Assembly: GCF_963677305.1 (NCBI RefSeq)
Contig: NZ_OY781925.1
Location: forward strand, 955,001-1,019,000
Direction of reading: 5' to 3'
Length of the DNA stretch: 64,000 nt
Source of the DNA: an uncultured Holophaga sp.
Lineage (GTDB): Bacteria; Acidobacteriota; Holophagae; Holophagales; Holophagaceae
In this document: in pieces, positions 46,057-54,961 of the stretch
How the letters are laid out: each line of letters opens with the position of its first letter
How positions within the stretch are numbered: the stretch's first letter is position 1
Translations under genes and position numbers: made by a program
The notes under the pieces: generated by a model
Told to the model about the DNA's origin: nothing
Database searches by the model: none
The model's input: only the letters and a program-made list of their open reading frames with translations

Positions 46057-48543
46057 ATGGCCCTGGAAACCCTCCCCATCGACCCCCTGCTGCCCCGGAT
46101 CGTGGAGGCCCTGCGCTCGGGACGGGATCTGGTGCTGAGCGCCGAGCCGGGTGCGGGCAAGACCACCCGGGTCCCCCGGGCCCTCCTGGAGGCGGGGCTT
46201 CTGGAGGATCGGGAGTGCTGGGTCCTGGAGCCCCGCCGTCTGGCGGCCCGTCTGGCGGCGGGACGGGTGGCCCAGGAGCTGGGTGAGGAGCCAGGTGGCC
46301 GCGTGGGCTACGCTGTCCGCTTCGAGCACCGGGTCTCTCCGCACACCCGGGTGCGCTTTGTGACGGAAGGGCTGCTGCTCCGCAGGTTCCAGGAAGATCC
46401 CGACCTGAAGGGGATCGGTGTGGTGATCCTGGACGAATTCCACGAGCGGCACCTCCAGACCGATGTGGCCCTGGCGCTCCTCAAGGGCCTCCAGGCCCGG
46501 CGTCCTGACTTCCGGCTCCTGGTCATGAGTGCCACTCTGGAGGCCGCTCCCCTGGCAGCCTTCCTGGGGGCCGAGAGCCTGTCCAGCGAGGGGCGGGCCC
46601 ATCCCATCGAGTTGCGGCACGCTCCCCGTCAGGATGACCGGCCCCTGGCGGAGCGGGTGCTGGACGCGCTCAGGGGGCTGGAGCGCCCCGGGCATGTCCT
46701 GGTCTTCCTGCCCGGAGCCGCTGAGATCCGGTCCTGTATGGGCATCTGTAGTGAACTGGGGCGGCAGCGGGGCTGGCGCCTGCTCCCCCTCCACGGCAGT
46801 CTCTCTTTCGAGGCTCAGCAGGCGGCGGTGGCCCCCTCGGCGGAGACCAAGGTGCTCTTTTCCACCAACGTGGCTGAGAGCTCCGTGACCATCGACGGGG
46901 TGCGCACCGTCATCGACTCCGGGCTCGGGCGGGAGGCCCAGCACTCTTCCTGGTCCGGGCTGTCCAGCCTGAGGACCGCCCGCATCAGCCAGGCCCGCTG
47001 CATCCAGCGGGCCGGCCGGGCCGGGCGCCAGGGGCCCGGGCTCTGCCTGAGGCTCTTCACTGAAGCCGACTTCGGGGCCCGTCCGGGCTTCGATGCTCCC
47101 GAGATGCTCCGTAGCGACTGGGGCGAGACCCTCCTGGGCCTCCACGGGGCGGGGATCACCGAGCCGCTGTCGCTCCCCTGGTTCGAGGCCCCCCCTGTGG
47201 CGGCCCTCCAGGCGGCCGAGTCCCTCCTGGCGGCCTTGGGGGCCCTGGAGGGTGGCCTGCTGAGCCCCGTGGGACGGCGCATGGCTCGTCTGCCCGTCCA
47301 TCCCAGGCTGGCTCGCCTTGTGGTGGCCGCCGAGGAGGCCGGAATTCCCGGATTGGGTCGTCTGGCGGCGGCCCTGCTCGAGACCGGGGATCTCAGCGCC
47401 CGGGACAGCCTGGGGCGGCGGGCCGGGGGGCACGCCCTGGATTCGGACCTCTGGCCGCGGCTGGACGCATACCGGGAGGTGGAGGCCGCCCGTTTCAGCC
47501 CTGGGGCCTGTCGCGCCGCGGGCCTGGATGCAGGGGCTGTGCGCCAGGCCCACCTGGCCTTCCGGGCCCTGGGGGGAGGGAAGGGTGTCGACAGCCCCGG
47601 AGATGCCGAGGCCCGTCTGCTCCAGGCCTTGCTCCTGGCCTTCCCGGACCGGGTCGCCCGGGCGGGGGGGCGGGGGACCTTCTCGCTGGTGGGCGGTACC
47701 GGCGCCCGCCTGGATTCCGGAAGCCGGGTCACACGCTCAGAGTGGATCCTGGCCCTGGAGGCGGAGGAAGTGGTGCGGGGCACGGGCCGGGAGGTCCTGG
47801 TCCGCACGGCCTCGGCCCTGGAGCCCGAGTGGCTCCTGGAGGCTTTCCCTGAGCGGCTGGAGGATCGCCTGGAGCTGGCCTTCCACCCCGGCCAGGGGAG
47901 GGTGGAGCGGCGCAGCAGTCTCTGGTACCGGGATCTCTGCCTGGACGAGATCCGCCGGCCGGCCGACCCAGGGGACCCGGCCACTGCCGAGATCCTGGCC
48001 GGGGCCGCCCGGGAGCTTCCCCTGGAGGGACTGGAGGACCTCCTGGATCGGCTGGCCTTCCTGGGCAGGGTGCGTCCCGAGCTGGCGTTGCCCAGAGGGG
48101 AGGAGTTGCGCCATCAGCTCCTCGCCCGGGGCTGCCTCGGGAAGGTCACCCTCAAGGAACTCCAGGGCGTGGATTGGGCCTGGGTAGCCCGGGAACTGCT
48201 GGGTCCTGAGGGGACTCGCCTCCTGGAAGCCTGGGCTCCAGAGCATGTCCAGCTTCCCAAGCGGAGGGTGCGGGTGGCCTACAGCGGCGAGGCACCCTGG
48301 ATCGAGTCCAGGCTCCAGGACTTCCTGGGCATGAAGGAGGGCCCCCGAATCGCAGGCGGCTCCATCCCCCTGGTGCTGCACCTCCTGGCTCCCAACTTCA
48401 GGGCGGTGCAGGTCACCACGGACCTGGCGGGCTTCTGGCGGCGCGCATACCAGGAGCTGCGCCCCCAGCTCTCCCGGCGCTATCCCAGGCACCTCTGGCC
48501 GGAGGACCCCCTGAAGGCGGAAGCGCCCGAGCGCCGCTCCTGA
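46057..48543 (+). CDS. hrpB: ATP-dependent RNA helicase HrpB
   Basis: The protein is 828 aa, normal for HrpB. DEAH-type motifs are all visible: SAEPGAGKTTR (about 28), VILDEFHER (about 126), VMSATLE, FSTNVAESSVTIDGVRTVIDSG and QRAGRAGRQGPG, followed by the HA2/OB region and an HrpB-type C-terminal domain. It is a probable RNA helicase of poorly known role. The ATG at 46057 is used; a GTG at 46042 in frame sits right after AGGAGG and is also possible. Confidence 0.92.
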   Translation: MALETLPIDPLLPRIVEALRSGRDLVLSAEPGAGKTTRVPRALLEAGLLEDRECWVLEPRRLAARLAAGRVAQELGEEPGGRVGYAVRFEHRVSPHTRVRFVTEGLLLRRFQEDPDLKGIGVVILDEFHERHLQTDVALALLKGLQARRPDFRLLVMSATLEAAPLAAFLGAESLSSEGRAHPIELRHAPRQDDRPLAERVLDALRGLERPGHVLVFLPGAAEIRSCMGICSELGRQRGWRLLPLHGSLSFEAQQAAVAPSAETKVLFSTNVAESSVTIDGVRTVIDSGLGREAQHSSWSGLSSLRTARISQARCIQRAGRAGRQGPGLCLRLFTEADFGARPGFDAPEMLRSDWGETLLGLHGAGITEPLSLPWFEAPPVAALQAAESLLAALGALEGGLLSPVGRRMARLPVHPRLARLVVAAEEAGIPGLGRLAAALLETGDLSARDSLGRRAGGHALDSDLWPRLDAYREVEAARFSPGACRAAGLDAGAVRQAHLAFRALGGGKGVDSPGDAEARLLQALLLAFPDRVARAGGRGTFSLVGGTGARLDSGSRVTRSEWILALEAEEVVRGTGREVLVRTASALEPEWLLEAFPERLEDRLELAFHPGQGRVERRSSLWYRDLCLDEIRRPADPGDPATAEILAGAARELPLEGLEDLLDRLAFLGRVRPELALPRGEELRHQLLARGCLGKVTLKELQGVDWAWVARELLGPEGTRLLEAWAPEHVQLPKRRVRVAYSGEAPWIESRLQDFLGMKEGPRIAGGSIPLVLHLLAPNFRAVQVTTDLAGFWRRAYQELRPQLSRRYPRHLWPEDPLKAEAPERRS

Positions 48544-48802
48544 GAGCTGCTGTCGGGTCCGGATGCAGCATCGCCCGCGGGTGCGCTTGAGTTCCCACCG
48601 CAAGGGGCCGAAGGCGGAGCAGTGCCTCCCGGGTTTGGCGTTGTCGCAAACCCAGGATCCCGGGAGTCTCTGCGGCCTACCTCACTTCCGCGCTATTCCG
48701 GGGAGCCCCCTTTTCCCCAGAGGAAGGGGATGTCGGGGAGGACCGCCGAATCCCTGCGCAGACCCGGAGCCGCGCCCGGGTCTCACTGGGGTTTGAGGCA
48801 GC
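48544..48802. other. Intergenic region between hrpB and trmO
   Basis: These 259 bases separate two convergent genes. No open frame with a ribosome site was found. A partial inverted repeat (CCTCCCGGGTTTGG/CCAGGATCCCGGGAG area near 48625-48668) may serve as a transcription stop, but it lacks a T-tract. Confidence 0.4.
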
Positions 48803-49339
48803 TCACTCGCAGGAGCCGGGTTGAGGGGGCCGCCTGGGCTTCCTTGGGCCCGGAGCCCAGCCCTGGCCTGTCTGGGCGTCCACCTCGTCGATCCAGCCCG
48901 CCACGGAGTCCGGGAAGGCGTCTGCATAGGGCACGTAGGGCTTGATGTCCAGAATGGGGGTGCCGTCCAGCAGGTCCACCCCCCGCACCCGGAGGGTCCG
49001 TCCCTCCACAGCTACCAGCTCCAGGGCCGAGAGGCCGATGGGGTTGGGCCGGTCCGGGCTCCGGGTGGCCAGCACTCCCTTCCGGCCCCGCCCCCGCGGG
49101 GGCTTGACCAGGGGGGCCCAGCCCTGGCTGCGGTGGAAGGCGAAGATCACCCAGATGCGCTGGAAGCCCTCCAGGCAGCGCAGGGCCTTCTCTGGGATCC
49201 GGTCCTCCAGCAGGATGACCGCCTCCTCCGTCCGTCCGGACTCGGTGCCCTCCACCACCACCGCCTGGTGGGGGGCGTCGATGCGGTCGTGATAGGGGGA
49301 GCGGACGAAGGCGATGGGGCGGAAGAGCATGGGATCCAT
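48803..49339 (-). CDS. trmO: tRNA (adenine37-N6)-methyltransferase TrmO
   Basis: The protein is about 178 aa of the TsaA/UPF0066 family. IAFVRSPYHDRIDAPHQ at the N-terminus, the GATRSPDRPNPIGLS-like segment (TRSPDRPNPIGLS) and GVDLLDGTPILDIKPYVPYAD are the diagnostic motifs. It N6-methylates threonylcarbamoyl-adenosine in tRNA. ATG 49339 is chosen because AAGG precedes it and homologues start here; a GTG further upstream at 49426 has no ribosome site. Confidence 0.92.
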   Translation of the reverse strand: MDPMLFRPIAFVRSPYHDRIDAPHQAVVVEGTESGRTEEAVILLEDRIPEKALRCLEGFQRIWVIFAFHRSQGWAPLVKPPRGRGRKGVLATRSPDRPNPIGLSALELVAVEGRTLRVRGVDLLDGTPILDIKPYVPYADAFPDSVAGWIDEVDAQTGQGWAPGPRKPRRPPQPGSCE

Positions 49340-49439
49340 GGGGGCCTTGGGTTGGACCGGAGCGGAGGGCTGTTCCCTGATTGTCCTGCAATTCCCCCCG
49401 GGTATGGGAGGGGCTGCTTTCGCCACGGGCAGATGCTGA

Positions 49440-49885
49440 TGCTTGGCCTGGTAGTTGATGTAATTGTTTAAATATTGAAATAAATATAATTAAATATAGT
49501 TGATTGTTTTTTCAATTTCTTTTTCGGTCAACGGAGGATGAATTGTAGTGTGGTTACAAGTAAAAAGGGTTAAAAATGCAATACAGCGGTCAAAAAATGC
49601 ATTATAGCGGTATTTTTTTACATATTGGCGGTATTGTGGAATTTTAGCTCCTGTCATTGAAGATCAGCCCAGATACTTCACTCAACTACCTGTCGTGACA
49701 GTTTGGCGGGTGGACATCTACGATGACCCCCCCCGTGCGGTGGGGCTTTCCTGGTGCTCTGCCCCGCTGGATGTGGGTTTTGCCGAAGTGATTGCTTAGC
49801 ACAAGTTATTGTGCTCATTTTGTTCTGTAATTTGTTTATTTAATACGTGTTTAAACCCAACCCACTTCTTGGTGAAGGAGAAGTC
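49440..49885 (+). promoter_or_regulatory. AT-rich upstream region and leader of beta-helix lipoprotein gene 1
   Basis: The first part (49450-49640) is the most AT-rich stretch of the window. It holds three 15-base repeats of the form ATGCATTATAGCGGT at 49576, 49597 and 49618, exactly 21 bases apart. From about 49624 to 49780 the sequence matches the region upstream of the second lipoprotein gene (52653-52800). The shared blocks include GATACTTCA, TGTCGTGACAGTT, CGGGTGG and CATCT-CGATG, with two successive hairpins at about the same distance from the ATG. Confidence 0.6.
49576..49632 (+). repeat. Three phased 15-bp direct repeats (21-bp period)
   Basis: ATGCAATACAGCGGT (49576), ATGCATTATAGCGGT (49597) and a looser TTACATATTGGCGGT (49618) repeat at an exact 21-base interval, two turns of B-DNA. 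The common core is CAT-x-T-x-GCGGT. The arrangement suggests a multimeric regulator bound to one face of the helix. Confidence 0.6.
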
Positions 49886-51868
49886 ATGCAAAACATCGCT
49901 CTGAACCGCCGATTCCGCGGCATGGCGGCCCTGGGAGCTTCGCTCTCTCTGGTCTTCCTGCTGACTGCCTGTGGGGGGTCGCATTCCTCGACGACCCCCA
50001 GCACCCCGACCACGACTCTCACCATCACTGCCGACAATGCCAGCATCACCGCCAACCAGGCAGTGACCTCCCTGGTGGTCGGTGACACCGTGCCCACTTC
50101 CGGCGACTCCTCCAAGAGTCTCACCCTCACGGTGGATGGGGTCGAGACTCCCATCGCTGCCAATACCACCTACACCTCCACCGGTGCCACCGGCGTGGTG
50201 CTGGAGCTCACGGATCTGATCGAGGTCGACTACAGCAGCACCTACGTCTATGACTGGCGCACGGCCGTCTATATCAACGATGGTGCTCCGGTGCTCTCCA
50301 AGTCGGTGGCTTCTGCCGTCCAGGGCATCACCCTCAGCGAGTCCCTCACCTCCCTGGATGGAGCCACCATCGTTTCCGTCGGTCCCGGCTTCAACGGCAT
50401 TGTCGCCACGGCCACCGATGCCGACTCCGCCGGTAGCTTCAAGATCAACAATCTGAGCATGAATCTCACCGGCAACGGCTGCGACGACTTCGCGTCCACC
50501 GCTGATTATGTCGAATATGGCAATGACTTCTCCGGGGTGGGCGCCGGTGTGGTGACCCAGGGCTACGCCAACGTCACCCTGAACAGCCCCAGCATCATCA
50601 CCGATGGTGTGACCCGCACGGCCGTCCTGGTGAAAGAGCACTCCACGATGCAGTGCAACGACGGCTACATCCAGACCGGTGGCGGGCAGCTGGCCGATGA
50701 TGCGACCCTGAATGCCGCGTACTGGGCTGCAGGCTTCCCCTACATCATCCAGGGCGGCTACATGGTCTCCCCCCCCTGGATGCTGGGCATCAAGGGCGAC
50801 TGCCGGGCCACCAACCTGCTGGACTACGGCACAGCCACCTACAACGACACCACCTTCAACGTGAAGAACTGGGGTGCCCTGTCGGTGGACACCAACACCT
50901 CTGTCCGTTTGAACGTCAACAACTGCGATGTCACCGTCACCGACTCGGGCTATGGCAGCTACACGATCGGCGGCGACTCCAAGGTCTACTACAACAACTG
51001 CACCGTCAACGTGCCCGACATGGCCATCATTGGAGCCAATGGCGCGGCCTCGGCCTATTTCCGGAACGACAACGTCACCTCCCGGCGCTTCGGCATGATG
51101 GTCTGGGGCAACAGCGGCGGCACCTTCGAGGCCGATGGTGGCGTCTGGAGCACCTCCAAGGCCATGTTCATCCTCAAGACCGCCTGGTCTGACATCTCCA
51201 TCAAGAACGGTGCCTCCATCACCTCTGCAAACGGTCGCATCCTCGAGACCGTGGAGAATGATGACAATGGTGGTGGTCCCACCAATGGCAGCGGCACGGC
51301 CACCCTGACCATCGATGGCAGCAACACCGCCCTCACCGGTGACATCATCCATGGCAATGCCAACGGTGAGTTGGATGTGGTCATCTCCAGCGGCGCCAGT
51401 GTCACCGGCGCCATCACCACCGCCACCGCCACCGCCGAGAGCACCCTCGATGGCGTGACCAAGAACAGCTACGAAGCCACCTCCTACATGAGTGCCTTCG
51501 ACTACACCTACGGGCAGACGAGCGGTGTGCTCAACGTGACCCTTGCCGACAGCGCCGCCGGTCCTGGCAGCACCGCCGTCGGCAGCACCTGGACCCTCAC
51601 GGCTCCCAAGGCCAACAACGCTTACACGGGTTCCTCTGCCAGTCTCGCCCCCACCAATCTCGTCTATGTGATCAACAGCCTGACCATCGGGTCGATGTCC
51701 TCCCTGGTTGTGGGTGAGGGCATCTCGGTGAGCATCCAGGAATACGCAAGCGATGGCACGACACTGGTGGGTTCCCCCATCACCCTGTCGGCCGGGGAGG
51801 TTTACACCAGCAGCCTGAACCCCACGACGACCGGCAACATCTTCAAGCTCACGGTCACTGAAAGCTAG
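49886..51868 (+). CDS. Beta-helix surface lipoprotein, copy 1
   Basis: The protein is 660 aa. A lipoprotein signal ends in the lipobox LTAC followed by GGSHSS, so the mature protein is lipid-anchored. The rest is Thr/Ser/Asn/Gly-rich with short beta strands (for example YNDTTFNVKNWGALSVDTNTSV... in pieces of DTTFNV, SVRLNV, NCDVTV, ANGEASA-like turns), typical of right-handed beta-helix surface proteins. The extreme C-terminus reads FKLTVTES. AAGGAGAA precedes the ATG. No enzyme motif seen. A paralogue lies at 52907-54850 and each is followed by an exported bactofilin-like gene. Confidence 0.75.
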   Translation: MQNIALNRRFRGMAALGASLSLVFLLTACGGSHSSTTPSTPTTTLTITADNASITANQAVTSLVVGDTVPTSGDSSKSLTLTVDGVETPIAANTTYTSTGATGVVLELTDLIEVDYSSTYVYDWRTAVYINDGAPVLSKSVASAVQGITLSESLTSLDGATIVSVGPGFNGIVATATDADSAGSFKINNLSMNLTGNGCDDFASTADYVEYGNDFSGVGAGVVTQGYANVTLNSPSIITDGVTRTAVLVKEHSTMQCNDGYIQTGGGQLADDATLNAAYWAAGFPYIIQGGYMVSPPWMLGIKGDCRATNLLDYGTATYNDTTFNVKNWGALSVDTNTSVRLNVNNCDVTVTDSGYGSYTIGGDSKVYYNNCTVNVPDMAIIGANGAASAYFRNDNVTSRRFGMMVWGNSGGTFEADGGVWSTSKAMFILKTAWSDISIKNGASITSANGRILETVENDDNGGGPTNGSGTATLTIDGSNTALTGDIIHGNANGELDVVISSGASVTGAITTATATAESTLDGVTKNSYEATSYMSAFDYTYGQTSGVLNVTLADSAAGPGSTAVGSTWTLTAPKANNAYTGSSASLAPTNLVYVINSLTIGSMSSLVVGEGISVSIQEYASDGTTLVGSPITLSAGEVYTSSLNPTTTGNIFKLTVTES

Positions 51869-51891
51869 TTCCTCTGAGTTTGAATCGCGAC

Positions 51892-51922
51892 CGACCGTCC
51901 TGCGCTCGCTGCAGGACGGTCG
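51892..51922 (+). other. Conserved intergenic hairpin, copy 1
   Basis: CGACCGTCCTGC and GCAGGACGGTCG form a 12-bp perfect stem 23 bases after the lipoprotein stop, followed by GTGTTCA rather than a T-tract. The same hairpin is present after the second lipoprotein gene with a paired T-A to C-G change. Confidence 0.6.
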
Positions 51923-51980
51923 TGTTCAAATCCCCTGTCCGGTTATGCTCTGGTTCATCCATCTGAAGGTTTCGAACGCC

Positions 51981-52352
51981 ATGAGTCCGCTTCGCACGCT
52001 CTCTGTCCTGCCTGCGCTGGTCCTCCTGTTGGGAGCGGCCCCCAGTGCTGTCTCGCTCCTGGCACAGGGGCCTCCAGCCTTCCTGAAGACCGAAAAGTCC
52101 CTGGATGCGGTCGAGCACCAGTGCTACGAGGTTCAGGAGGGTGGGAAGCTCACCATCACCGGTGTCCTCTTCGGCAACATCGCCATCCGGAAAGGGGGCA
52201 AGGTCGTGATCCGGGGCGTGGTCCACGGTGATGTGGTCAATTACGGGGGCGGCCTCGAGGTGGTTGGGCACGTGACCGGTACCGTCCTCAAAAAGGGCGG
52301 GAGCACTGTGGTCGATGCCAAGAGCACTGTCGATGGCGGGGTGCGCTTCTAG
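51981..52352 (+). CDS. Exported bactofilin-like protein, copy 1
   Basis: The protein is 123 aa. A signal peptide (SVLPALVLLLGAAPSAVSLLAQG) is followed by repeated GGKLTITGVLFGNI, GGKVVIRGVVHGDV, GGGLEVVGHVTGTV and KGGSTVVDAKSTVDGG turns. These are the beta-helix rungs of the bactofilin/DUF583 fold, which polymerises into filaments. Known bactofilins are cytosolic, so export is unusual. It is encoded 112 bases after a beta-helix lipoprotein and duplicated with it. ATG 51981 begins the signal sequence. Confidence 0.75.
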   Translation: MSPLRTLSVLPALVLLLGAAPSAVSLLAQGPPAFLKTEKSLDAVEHQCYEVQEGGKLTITGVLFGNIAIRKGGKVVIRGVVHGDVVNYGGGLEVVGHVTGTVLKKGGSTVVDAKSTVDGGVRF

Positions 52353-52407
52353 CGTTCTGACGGGAGGGTTTCTGCCGCCCTGTCGGGCCTGCCAAAGGGG
52401 GTGCCGG

Positions 52408-52447
52408 AGGCCGGATGCCAGGCTTGAGCCTGGCATCCGGCCTCTTT
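52408..52447 (+). terminator. Intrinsic terminator after bactofilin-like copy 1
   Basis: A perfect 16-bp stem (AGGCCGGATGCCAGGC and its complement) with a TTGA loop is followed by CTTT. It closes the first lipoprotein/bactofilin module. Confidence 0.8.
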
Positions 52448-52906
52448 GTATGGAGTAGTTGCAAAAACAGCCGTTCTTTTTGTATGTCGTGTTCTGGCGA
52501 TGATTTCTATGGTGCAGGCCGCTCGAGTTCATGCTCCCCATGGGTACATTCGACGGTGATTTGACGCGTTTCGGGTGATCGAGTGTCTGGATCTGAGCTC
52601 CTCCACCACCGCTTTTGGCAGCAAGGCTGGCCGATTCGTCTGTTTGGCGGTTTTGGGGAATTTGTGTCCCTGCGGTAGGGGAAAGTTCTGGATACTTCAT
52701 TCAAATGCATGTCGTGACAGTTAGCCGGGTGGGCATCTCCGATGCCCCGTCATACGGGACTGGTTTCTCGGGTGCTCTGCTTCACTGAACATTGGCTCCT
52801 ATAGATGTGATTGCAATGCGCAACTTAATGCGCCGGTGGAGCTTTGCCTTTTAGTTGATTTTGGACTCCCTTCAACCCCACCCCACCTATTGGTAAAGGA
52901 GAAGTA
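52448..52906 (+). promoter_or_regulatory. Upstream region and leader of beta-helix lipoprotein gene 2
   Basis: The region holds no credible gene. Its second half matches the leader of copy 1: GATACTTCA near 52691, TGTCGTGACAGTT near 52711, then CGGGTGGGCATCTCCGATG. A GGGCATC/GATGCCC stem (7 bp, 3-base loop) is followed by a CCCGT/ACGGG stem. Conservation between the two copies in non-coding DNA suggests a functional leader RNA or operator. AAAGGAGAAGTA precedes the next ATG. Confidence 0.55.
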
Positions 52907-54850
52907 ATGCAAAACATCGCGCTGAATCGCCGCTTCCGCGGCTTGGCGGCCCTGGGGGCTTCCCTCTCTCTGGTCTTCCTCCTGACTGCCTGCGGTGGAT
53001 CCCACTCCTCGACGACCGCTTCGAGCAGCGACACCACCACTACGCTCACCATCACCTCGGACAATGCCGCCATCGCGGCCAACCAGGCTGTGACCTCCCT
53101 GGTGATCGGTGACACGGTCCCCTACGCTTCGGATTCCACGAACAAGAGCCTGACCCTCACTGTGGATGGGGTCGAGACCCCCATCGCCGCCAACACCACC
53201 TACACTGCTACCGGCAGCACCGGCGTGGTGCTGGAACTCACCGACCTGATCGAGGTCGACTACAGCAGCACCTACGTCTACGACTGGCGCACGGCTGTTT
53301 ACATCAACGACGCCGCTCCGGTGCTCTCCAAGTCGGTCACCTCCGCGGTCCAGGGCCTCACCCTCAGCGAGTCCCTCACCTCCCTGGATGGAGCCACCAT
53401 CGTTTCCGTCGGTCCCGGCTTCAACGGCATTGTCGCCACGGCCACCGATGCCGACTCCGCCGGCAGCTTCAAGATCAACAATCTGAGCATGAATCTCACC
53501 GGCAACGGCTGCGATGACTTCGCTTCCACCACGGATCTGGTGGAGTACGGCAACGACTTCTCCGGCGTGGGCGCCGGCGTGGTGACCATGGGCTACGCCG
53601 ATGTCACCCTGAACAGCCCCAGCATCATCACGGATGGTGTCACCCGCACGGCGATCATCGTGAAGGAACACTCCACGATGCAGTGCAACGATGGCTACAT
53701 CCAGACCGGGGGCGGCCAGCTGGCCGACGACGCCACTGCGGCCGCGACGTACTGGGCTGCCGGTCTTCCGACCATCGTCCAGGGGGGGTACATGGTCATG
53801 CCTCCCTACATGCTGGGTATCACCGGGGACTGCCGCGCCACCAACCTGCTGGATTACGGCACCGCCACCTATAACGACACCACCTTCAATGTGAAGAACT
53901 GGGGTGCCCTGTCGGTGGATACCAACACCTCGGTCCGCCTGAACGTCAACAACTGTGACGTCACCGTCACCGACGCTGGCTACGGCAGCTACACCATCGG
54001 CTCCGACTCCAAGGTCACCTACACCGGCTGCACCGTCAACGTGCCCGACATGGCCATCATCGGTGCAAATGGCGAGGCCTCGGCCACCTTCCGGAATGAC
54101 AATGTCACCTCCGGTCGCTTCGGCATGATGGTGTGGGGCAATAGCGGCGGCACTTTCGAGGCCGATGGCGGCACCTGGACCACCGAGAAGGCCATGTTCA
54201 TCCTCAAGAGCGCATGGTCGACGGTCAACGTCAAGAATGGTGCCTCCATCACCTCCGGGAACGGGCGCATCCTCGAGACCGTGGTCAACGATGACAACGG
54301 TGGTGGCAGCGTGACCGGCAGCGGCACCACCACCTTCACCATCGATGGCAGCACCACGGCCCTGACCGGTGACATCATCCACAGCAATGCCAACGGCGAG
54401 CTGGATGTGGTCATCTCCAGCGGTGCCAGCGTCACCGGTGGCATTACCATGGCCACTGCCTCCGATTTGGCGACGCTGGCTGGGGTGACCAAGAGCGGCA
54501 ATCCCGATGCCGTGGCCTACTACAGCGCCTTCGATTACGCATACGGCTACGCGTCTGGAGCCACGCTGGCGGTCACCCTGACCGACGCCAGCACCTGGAC
54601 CATCACGGCTCCCAAGGCGACCAACGCCAACTCCTCGGTTGCCATCGGCCTGACCTACGCCCTCAGCAGCCTGACCATTGGCGCCAATGCTTCCGTCGTG
54701 GCTGGTGACTCCGTTTCCCTGAGCATTCAGGAATACGACAGCACCAGCACTGCGGTGGGTGATCCCACGACAGTGTCTGCTGGTGGTTCCGTCAGCTCCC
54801 TGACCCCGACCACGGACGGCAACTACTTCCTGATCAGCGTCACCGAGTAG
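52907..54850 (+). CDS. Beta-helix surface lipoprotein, copy 2
   Basis: The protein is 647 aa and very similar to copy 1 through the signal, lipobox (LTAC-GGSHSS) and most of the beta-helix body. Differences are concentrated in the Ser/Thr linker after the lipobox, a loop near residue 280 (TAAATYWAAGLPT versus TLNAAYWAAGFPY) and the last about 130 residues. This pattern looks like antigenic or binding-surface divergence after duplication. Strong ribosome site AAAGGAG. Followed by the conserved hairpin and bactofilin-like copy 2. Confidence 0.75.
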   Translation: MQNIALNRRFRGLAALGASLSLVFLLTACGGSHSSTTASSSDTTTTLTITSDNAAIAANQAVTSLVIGDTVPYASDSTNKSLTLTVDGVETPIAANTTYTATGSTGVVLELTDLIEVDYSSTYVYDWRTAVYINDAAPVLSKSVTSAVQGLTLSESLTSLDGATIVSVGPGFNGIVATATDADSAGSFKINNLSMNLTGNGCDDFASTTDLVEYGNDFSGVGAGVVTMGYADVTLNSPSIITDGVTRTAIIVKEHSTMQCNDGYIQTGGGQLADDATAAATYWAAGLPTIVQGGYMVMPPYMLGITGDCRATNLLDYGTATYNDTTFNVKNWGALSVDTNTSVRLNVNNCDVTVTDAGYGSYTIGSDSKVTYTGCTVNVPDMAIIGANGEASATFRNDNVTSGRFGMMVWGNSGGTFEADGGTWTTEKAMFILKSAWSTVNVKNGASITSGNGRILETVVNDDNGGGSVTGSGTTTFTIDGSTTALTGDIIHSNANGELDVVISSGASVTGGITMATASDLATLAGVTKSGNPDAVAYYSAFDYAYGYASGATLAVTLTDASTWTITAPKATNANSSVAIGLTYALSSLTIGANASVVAGDSVSLSIQEYDSTSTAVGDPTTVSAGGSVSSLTPTTDGNYFLISVTE

Positions 54851-54874
54851 TCTTTCTTCGAAACTGCTGCAAAG

Positions 54875-54906
54875 GCGACCGCCCTGTGTATCTTGCAGGG
54901 CGGTCG
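54875..54906 (+). other. Conserved intergenic hairpin, copy 2
   Basis: CGACCGCCCTG and CAGGGCGGTCG pair in an 11-bp stem 24 bases after the lipoprotein stop and are followed by TGTTCAGGGC. Compared with copy 1 one base pair changed on both sides (T-A to C-G) and the loop differs, so the pairing itself has been kept. Confidence 0.6.
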
Positions 54907-54961
54907 TGTTCAGGGCGCCCTGTCAGGCGATGCTCTATCTCCCCATCTGAAGGTTCCGTTC

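Noticed and set aside
49450..49640. Boundary of a horizontally acquired island at the AT-rich stretch
   Set aside because: No integrase, transposase, tRNA or flanking direct repeat is visible, and codon use of the following genes is like the rest of the window.
49796..51352. Long antisense frames opposite both beta-helix lipoprotein genes
   Set aside because: Their repeated GG-D-V-G composition comes from the Thr/Ser-rich codons of the sense genes. The sense frames have lipobox and ribosome sites.
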